The notes beneath the pieces were generated by a model. It was not told the DNA's origin. It did not search any database and was given only the letters and a program-made list of their open reading frames with translations. From Janthinobacterium sp. J1-1 (GTDB lineage Bacteria > Pseudomonadota > Gammaproteobacteria > Burkholderiales > Burkholderiaceae_D): DNA of 64,000 nucleotides. Below are positions 28,901 through 37,900 of this stretch, one piece after another. Numbering within the stretch: the stretch's first letter is position 1; each line of letters starts with the position of its first letter. The translations under genes and the position numbers were made by a program. The stretch lies in contig NZ_CP132339.1 in the NCBI RefSeq assembly GCF_030944405.1, positions 5,704,001 to 5,768,000 on the forward strand. The letters run 5' to 3'.

Positions 28901-31900
28901 GCGCCTTGGCCGTAATGTCGGCCTTGGCGGTGGCCGTGGTGCTGTCGAGCGTGTAGTTACCCGCGTCCACGCCACCGAGCACGATGCCGCTGATATTGAC
29001 GGTCTTGCCGGCCGCCGCGTTTTTGTCGCTGAAGGCGCCACTGGCCGAGGCATTCAAGCTGTCGCCCGTGACCAGGCCGCCGAATGTCGCGCTGCCGGTA
29101 TCGAGCGCCGCAGCGGTGCCGCCATCGTAGACCTTGTTGCCTGCGGTAATACCACCGACCGTCAGCTGTTTCTGCGCGATATCGGCTTTGACGCCGGTCG
29201 CATTGCCGACCGTGTAGTTGCTGGCCAGGCCCGCCGTGGCGCCCGAGCCCGCATTGCCCAGGGTGGCGCCGCTGACCGTCACGGTCTTGCCACTGCCGGC
29301 ATTCTTGTCGCCAAACACGCCGCTCTGGCCGGAGAGGCTCAGGGTTTCCGTGCCGACCAGGCCATTCAAGGTACCACCCGACAACGAGGCCGCCCGCGTG
29401 CCATCGTAGGTCTTGTTGCCTGCCGTCACGCCGCTCACCGTCAGCGCCTTGGGCGTGATGGCCGCCGTCAGGCCGGTCGGATTGTTCAGCACATAGTTGC
29501 CGGCCAGACCGCTGCCATCGTTGAGAGCAACCGTCACGGCCTTGCCGGCCGCCGCGTTCTTATCGGCAAATGCCGCCGACAAGGCCAGGGTTTCGCCGTC
29601 CACCAGGCCATTCAGGGCGCCGCCGGCCAGCGCTGCCACCGTGTTGCCGTCATAGATCTTGTCGAGCGCTGTGGCACCGCTGACCGTCACTGCTTTCTGT
29701 GCGATATCGGCTTTGACGCCGGTCGCATTGTCGACCTTGTAATTGCTGGCCAGGCCAGCCGTGGCGCCAGAACCCGCATTGCCCAAGGTAGCGCCGTTGA
29801 CCGTCACATCCTTGCCGATGCCCACATTCTTGTCACTGAACACGCCACTCTGGCCGGACAGGCTCAAGGTTTCCGTGCCCACCAGGCCATTCAACACGCC
29901 ACCGGTCAACGTCGCCTTGTCGTTACCGTCATAGGTCTTGTTGCCTGCCGTGACACCCGTCACCGTCAGTGCTTTCTGATCGATAGTTGCCGTCAGGCTG
30001 GTTGGATTGTTCAGCACATAGTTGCCGGCCAGCCCGCTACCGTCGTTGAGGCTCACTGTCACCGCCTTGCCGGCCGCCGCGTTCTTGTCGGCAAATGCCG
30101 CCGTCAAGGCCAGGGTTTCGCCGTCCACCAGGCCATTCAGGGCGCCGCCCGCCAGCGCTGCCACCGTGTTGCCGTCATAGGTCTTGTCGAGCGCCGTGGC
30201 ACCGCTGACCGTCAGCGCTTTTTGTGCGATGTTCGCTGTCACGCCGGTCGCATTGCCGACCGTATAGTTGCTTGCCAGGCCCGCCGTGGCGCCCGAGCCT
30301 GCATCGCCCAAGGTGGCGCCGCTGACCGTCACGGTCTTGCCGATGCCGGCATTCTTGTCGCTGAAGACGCCGCTCTGGCCGGACAGGCTCAAGGTTTCCG
30401 TGCCCACCAGGCCATTCAAGGTACCACCCGACAACGAGGCCGCCAGTGTGCCATCGTAGGTCTTGTTGCCAGCCGTCACGCCACTCACCGTCAGCGCCTT
30501 GGGCGTGATGGCCGCCGTCAGGCCGGTCGGATTGTTCAGCACATAGTTGCCGGCCAGCCCGCTGCCATCGTTGAGAGCGACCGTCACGGCCTTCCCGGCC
30601 GCCGCGGCCTTGTCGGCAAATGCCGCCGACAGGGCCAGGGTTTCGCCGTCCACCAGGCCGTCCAGGGCACCGCCGGCCAGCGCTGCCGCCGTGTTGCCGT
30701 CATAGGTCTTGTCGAGCGCCGTGGCACCGCTGACCGTCAGCGCTTTTTGTGCGATGGTCGCTGTCACACCGCTCGCATTGCCGACCGTATAGTTGCTGGC
30801 CAGGCCAGCCGTGGCGCCCGTGCCCGCATTGCCCAAGGTGGCGCCGCTGACCGTCACCGTCTTGCCGATGCCCACATTCTTGTCACTGAACACGCCACTC
30901 TGGCCGGACAGGCTCAAGGTTTCCGTGCCCACCAGGCCATTCAACACGCCACCGGTCAACGTCGCCTTGTCGTTACCGTCATAGGTCTTGTTGCCTGCCG
31001 TGACACCCGTCACCGTCAGTGCTTTCTGATCGATAGTTGCCGTCAGGCTGGTTGGATTGTTCAGCACATAGTTGCCGGCCAGCCCGCTACCGTCGTTGAG
31101 GCTCACTGTCACCGCCTTGCCGGCCGCCGCGTTCTTGTCGGCAAATGCCGCCGACAGGGCCAGCGTTTCGCTGCCTACCAGGCCATTCAAGGCACCGCCG
31201 GCCAGCGCTGCCACCGTGTTGCCGTCATAGGTCTTGTCGAGCGCCGTGGCACCGCTGACCGTCAGCGCTTTCTGCGCAATATCGGCTTTGACGCCGGTCG
31301 CATTGTCGACCTTGTAATTGCTGGCCAGGCCAGCCGTCGCGCCCGAACCCGCATCGCCCAAGGTGGCGCCGCTGACCGTCACGTCCTTGTTAGTCCCCGC
31401 ATTCTTGTCGCTGAAGCGGCCGCTCTGGCCGGACAAGCTCAAGGTTTCCGTGCCCACCAGGCCATTCAAGGTACCGCCAGACAAGATAGCGGTGTCGCTA
31501 CCGTCATAGGTCTTGTTGCCTGCCGTGACACCCGTTATCGTCAACACTTTTTGGCTGATGCTGGCGCTCAGGCCGGCACTGCTGGCGACGATATAGTTAC
31601 TGGCCAGTCCGCCATTGGTACCATCGCTCAGGGTACCGCCGGTGATACTCACGTCCTTGCCGCTGCCTGCATTCTGGTCGGCAAACTTGCCGGCCAGGCT
31701 AGCCAGGCCGACCGTTTCATCCTTGACAAAGCCAGACAGGGCACCGCCCGTAAAACTGGCGCCCACCGTACCATCATAGGTTTTGTCGAGTGCCGTTACG
31801 TTACCGACCGCCAGTTCTTTCTGCGCAATGTTGGCCTTCATATCCATCGGCACGCTGACGGAATAATTGCTGGCCAATCCGGTACCGTTGGTCAATTCCA

Positions 31901-34900
31901 GGGTTTGCACGCGCACGTCTTTGCCCAAGCCGGCGTTCTTGTCGGTAAATACGCCGGTCTTGCCGGTGATGGTGATGGTTTCGTCATTCACCAGACCCTG
32001 CAAGGTACCACCCGACAAGACCGCATCGAACGTTCCGTCGTACACCTTGCCGCTGGCGCTCATGCCGCTGATCGTCAGCGCTTTTTGCGTGATATTGGCT
32101 GCCACGTTGCCCGGATTACTGACCGTGTAATTACTGGCCAGGCCGTTGGCGCCATCGGCCAACTGCGCGCCGCTGACTGTCACCACGATATTATTGCCGG
32201 CATTTTGAGTGGCAAAACTGCCGCTCAGGCCCGACAGCGTCAGGCTTTCGCCCGTCACGACGCCACTCAGGCTGCCGCCACTCAGGGCAGCGGCCTTGGT
32301 GCCATCGTAGTCGCGGCTGGCCGCCGTCACGCCCGTCACCGTCAACGCTTTCGGCGTGATATTGGCCAGCAGGCCGGTCGGGTTGCTGATCGTGTAGTTG
32401 GCCGCCAGGCCGCCGTTGACGCCGTTGACCAGGGATGCGCCGGTGGCCGTCGCCGTCTTGCCGGTGCCGGCGTTCTTGTCGTCAAACGTCGCCGACAAAC
32501 CGGTCACGCCGATGTTTTCCGAACCGACCAGGCCGACGACCGAGCCGCCCGCCAGGGTGGCCTTGGTGGTGCCGTCATAGACCTTGTTGATTACCGACAT
32601 GCCGCTGATCGTCAGTGCCTTCGGCGTGATGGTGCCGGTGCCGGTCGCCGTGCTGCTGGCCAGCAGGTAGTTGCCCGCATCAGTGCCGCCCAGGGTCAGG
32701 AAGGAGATGGTGACCGCCTTGCCGGTGCCGGCGTTCTTGTCGCTGAACGAGGCCTTGGTGGCGCCGATCGCCAGGCTGTCACCGCTGAGCATGCCGTTGA
32801 AGGTGGCCGTGGCCGAGCCGAAGGTGACAGCGGTGCCGCCATCGTAGGCCTTGCTGTCGGCCACCACATTGGTCACCGAGCTGATGGTGGCCTGGTTGAT
32901 ATTGGCCGTCACGCCGGTCGGGTTGCTGACCGTGTAGTTGCTGGCCAGACCAGTGCCGTCGGCCAGCGTCGCACCACTGATGGTGACCGCCTTGGCGGTG
33001 CCGGCGTTCTTGTCCGCAAATGTACCCGACAGGCCGGACAGGCCCAGGGTTTCGCCGCCGACCAGGCCGCTCAGCGTGCCGCCGGTGACGGTGGCCTTGG
33101 TGGTGGCGTCATACACTTTATTGGCGGCCGCCACGCCGGTGACCGTCAGCGCTTTTTGCGCGATGCTGGCTGTCAGGCCCGTGACAGGGCCGACCGAGTA
33201 GTTGCTGGCCAGGCCGCCGTTGGTGCCGTTGGACAAGGTGCCGCCGGTGATGCTGACGGCCTTGCCGCTGCCGGCATTCTTGTCGGCAAACGCGCCGGTG
33301 AGGCTGGCCAGGTTGACTGTTTCACCGCCGACAAAGCCGCTGCTGTCGAGCGTGCCGCCCGTCAAACCGGCGGCGACACTGCCGTCATAGGTTTTGTCGG
33401 CCGCCAGCGCGCCGGTGACCGTCAGGGTCTTCTGCGTAATGGTGCCGGTGACGCCGGTCGGATTGCTGACCGTGTAGTTGCTGGCCAGGCCCGTGCCGTC
33501 GGCTATGCCCACGCCCGTGACCGTCACCGCCTTGCCCGTGCCCGCGTTCTTGTCGGCGTACGCGCCGGTGCCGCCGGACACCACCAGCGTTTCACCGCTG
33601 ACCAGGCCGCTCAGGCTGCCACCCGACAGCGTGGCCGCCAGGGTGCCGTCATAAGCGCGCGTGGTGGCCGTCACGCCCGTCACCGTCAACGCTTTCGGCG
33701 TGATATTGGCAAGCAGGCCGGTCGGATTGCTGATCGTGTAGTTGGCCGCCAGGCCGCCGTTGACGCCGTCGACCAGGGACGCGCCGGTGGCCGTCGCGGT
33801 CTTGCCGGTGCCGGCGTTCTTGTCGTCAAACGTCGCCGACAAGCCGGTCACGCCAATGTTTTCCGAACCGACCAGGCCGACGACCGAGCCGCCCGCCAGG
33901 GTGGCCTTGGTGGTGCCGTCATAGACTTTGTTGATCACCGACATGCCGCTGATCGTCAGTGCCTTCGGCGTGATGGTGCCGGTGCCGGTCGCGGTGCTGC
34001 TGGCCAGCAGGTAGTTGCCCGCATCGGTGCCGCCCAAGGTCAGGAAGGAGATCGTGACCGCCTTGCCGGTGCCCGCGTTCTTGTCGCTGAACGAGGCCTT
34101 GGTGGCGCCGATCGCCAGGCTGTCGCCGCTGAGCATGCCGTTGAAGGTGGCCGTGGCCGAACCGAAGGTGACACTGGTGCCGCCATCGTAGGCCTTGCTG
34201 TCGGCCACCACATTGGTCACCGAGGAAATCGTGGCCTGGTTGATATTGGCCGTCACGCCGGTCGGGTTGCTGACTGTGTAGTTGCTGGCCAGACCAGTGC
34301 CGTCGGCCAGGGTCGCGCCGCTGATGGTGACCGCCTTGGCGGTGCCGGCGTTCTTGTTGACAAACGTACCGCTCAAGCCGGACAGGCCCAGGGTTTCGCC
34401 GCCGACCAGGCCGCTCAGGGTGCCGCCGGTGACGGTAGCCTTGGTGGTGGCGTCATACACCTTGTTGGCGGCCACCAGGCCGCTGACCGTCAAGGCCTTG
34501 GGCGTGATGTCGCCCGTCACGCCGGTCGGATTGCTGACCGAATAATTGCTGGCCAGGCCAGTGCCATCGACCAGCGTGGTGCCGGTGACCGTCACGGCCT
34601 TGCCGGTGCCGGCGTTCTGGTTGGCAAACGTGCCGGTCAGGCCGGATACGCTCAGGCTTTCGCCGCCCACCAGGCCGTTCAGGGTGCCGGCCGTCAGGCT
34701 GGCCTTGGTATTGCCGTCATACACCTTGGCGCTGGCCAGCACGCCGCTCAGCGTCAGCGCCTTGGGCGTGATGCTGGCAAGCAGGCCCGTCACGGCGCCC
34801 ACCGTATAGTTGCTGGCCAGGCCAGTGCCGTCGGACAGCGCGCCGCCGGTGACCGTCACGGTCTTGCCGCTCCCCACATTCTTGTCGCCGAATACGCCGG

Positions 34901-37900
34901 AGAGGCTGGACAGGCCCAGCGTTTCCGAGCCGACCATGCCGCTCAAGGTGCCGCCGCTCAAGACTGCCGCCAGGCCGCCATCATAGACCTTGTCGGCCGC
35001 CGTCACGCCGCCCACCGTCAGCGCTTTTTGCGTGATATTGCCGGTCACGCCGGTGGCATTGCTGACCGTATAGTTGCTGGCCAGGCCGCTGCCATCGGAC
35101 AGCGTGGCGCCGCTGACCGTCACGGCCTTGCCATTGCCCGCATTCCTGTCAATGAACACGCCCGTCTGGCCGGACAGGCCCAGCGTTTCGCCGCCGACCA
35201 GGCCGTTCAACGTGCCGCCCGACACCGTCGCGCTTGTGTTGCCGTCATAGGTTTTGCTGCCAACGGTGACGCCGGTGACCGTCAGCGCTTTTTGCGTGAT
35301 ATCGGCCGACAGGCCCGTGATGCTGCCGACCGTATAGTTGCTGGCCAGGCCGCCGTTGCTGCCGTCGCTCAAGGTGCCGCCGGTGACCGTCACGGCCTTG
35401 CCGGTGCCGGCGTTCTTGTCGCTGAAACTGCCGGACAGCGCCCCCAGGTTGATCGTTTCCGAACCGACCATGCCACTCAGGGCGCCGCCGCTGATGGTGG
35501 CGGCCGTGTTGCCGTCGTAGGCCTTGTTGCCGGCCGTCGCGCCGGTCACCGTCAAGGCTTTGGGAGTGATGCTGGCCGTCACGCCAAAATTGGCAACCGT
35601 ATAGTTCGATGCCAGGCCGCCAAAGTTGCCGTTGCTCAGGGTCGTGGAGACCGTGACGGTCTTGCCATTGGCGACGTTCTTGTCGGAAAATTCACCGCTG
35701 TTGACCGCGGTCAGCGTTTCCTTGTCGACCAGGCCACTGAGGGTGCCGCCGCCGACGATGGCGCTTGTGAGGCCGTCATAGACTTTATCACCCGCCGTCA
35801 CACCGCCCACGGTCAGGACCTTGGGCGTGACCGTGCCCGTGATGTCGGTCGGTGCGGCGAGCGTGTAATTGCTGGCCAGGCCGGTGTCGTTGCCCAGCGC
35901 GCCCAGCGTGACGGTCACCGCCTTGCCGGTGCCGGCATTCGCGTTGTCGTAGGTACCGCTGGACGTGCCGAGCGTCAGCGTTTCGCTGCCGACCAGGCCG
36001 TTCAATGTGCCGCCCGTCAGGACGGCCTGCCGGCTGGCATTGTATTGCCGGTCGGTGGCGGTCATGCCGGAGAGGGAAAGCTCCTTCGGCGTGATCGTGC
36101 CGGTCAGGCCTGCTCCGCTGGCCGTGATCGTGTAATTGCCGCCGGCGGTGCCGCTGCTAACCAAGGTCACGGTCTTGCCGGTGCCGGCGTTACTGGTGTC
36201 AAAGTTGCCGCCGGTGGCCGTGACTTTGCCTTTATCCACCGTCAGGATGCCGCTCAGTATGCCACCCTGGATAGTGGCCGTGGTGGTGCCGTCATACACG
36301 CGATCCTGAACCAGCCCGCCGTTCAGCGTCGCGGCCAGCTTGTTGATGGTCAGCGTCGCGGCGCTGCTGTTGATGGCGTAGCCGCGCTGGCCCGAATACA
36401 GGCCGCCGGCCGTAATGGCGTAAGTGCCGGCGTTGACGGCGCTGCCCGCGGCGCCATAGTTCAGGGTACCCTGCAGCGCCGCATAGGCAACCGAGTTTGA
36501 ACTGGTCACGCCCGGCGCCGTCCAGCCGGTGGTGGTGGCGTTATAGGTTTTGCTGGCGTTCGCGGCAAACGTCACCTGCAGCGGCGTCATGAAGGCGCGC
36601 AGCAAGGGATAGGTATTGGTGTCGTAGACGATCCACGTGCTGGTCAGATCCCAGCCCGCGCCGGTGTAGACGGACAGCAATTTCATTTGCGCGGTGCTCA
36701 AGCCGGTGCCGATGCCGCTGGCATTGGCGTTGGTCGCCAGGTTGCTGGTGGTGGTATCCCAGAAATTGCCGCTGGCGGTGCCGTTGTTGGAGCCCGTCAC
36801 ACCACCCAGGGTAATGCCGCCGGTGACAGTGCCGCTGGCATAGTTGTTGGTCAGCGTGCCGTTGTTCGTGCCGACCAGGCCGCCGAGAGTGCCGGTGCCG
36901 GTGACGGCGCCGCTGGCGTAGCTGTTGGTGACGGTACCTCCCGTGAGGTTCGAGCCGACCAGGCCGCCGACCTGGGTGCCGCCCGTCACGCTGGCGGTGC
37001 TGTAGCTGCCGCTGACGCGACCCAGATTGCTGCCGACCAGGGCGCCGGTGGCATCCATGCCGGTAATGCTGCCGCCTTCCAGGCCGACATTGCGCACGAT
37101 CGCGGTGCTGGACGTGGCGCCGAACAGGCCGGCGGAATTCGTGCCGGGACGGTTGATGACCAGGCCGGAAATGACATGGCCGGTGCCGTCGAAGGTGCCG
37201 GTAAACGGGGTGCCGGTGCTGGCGCCGACCGGTACAAAGGTGGCGCCGTTCCACACATCGCCGGTGGTGCCGGTGCTGGCGGCGTTGATATCCTGCTTCA
37301 GCGTGTAGTTGCCGGCCAGGTTCATCGCCATCAGCTGCAACTGGTGCGAGGAGTAGATATTGGTGCTGTACTCGGCCGACAGCATCGGCCAGGTGGCGCC
37401 GGTCTTGTTGCCCGCGCCGTTGAGCGTGCCGTCGGTATTGACCATCACCCAGTTGTTGCCGGTTGCGCCAGCCTTGGTCGTGAAATTGAAGCCCTCGAAA
37501 TTCGATCCGGTCTGCATTTCTGACGACGTCAGTCCCCTGGTCACCGAGACTGTCCCGCCGATGGTATTGGTGCCGACCTCCGCGATGGCCGGATTCACGG
37601 TCGTATTGTAAAAGCCGTTGGCGAGCGTACCCGTAGTCGCGCTGATCAAGCCGACCACGCCGCCCATCGTGCCGGTGGCGCCAGATTTCAGGCTCACTGT
37701 GCCGGACGAATACACCCTGGCGACATTGCCCGCTACGCCGAGCAAGCCGACCACCCCGCCCACCCCGCTATTGGTGCCCACCGTCGAGCCGCTGGCGCCT
37801 ATCACTGCGCCGGTCGCGTAACTGTCGGAGAGCACGCCCTTGTTGGCGCCGATCAGGCCACCGGTGGCGGTGTTGGCCGAAGAGGCGACACCCAGGCCCT

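Noticed and set aside
26770..31550. Regular direct repeats that could look like a CRISPR array or satellite
   Set aside because: Periods of 267 and 525 bp are multiples of three and keep one continuous reading frame of a repeated protein domain; there are no short repeats with unique spacers and no cas genes.
28884..36500. Plus-strand open frame of 2538 codons antisense to the adhesin, and a similar one at 25917-28799
   Set aside because: It is a by-product of GC-rich in-frame repeats: the same codon phase without stops repeats with each unit. Its translation is Arg/Gln/Gly-rich, has no domain, and the minus strand encodes a complete TPS exoprotein.
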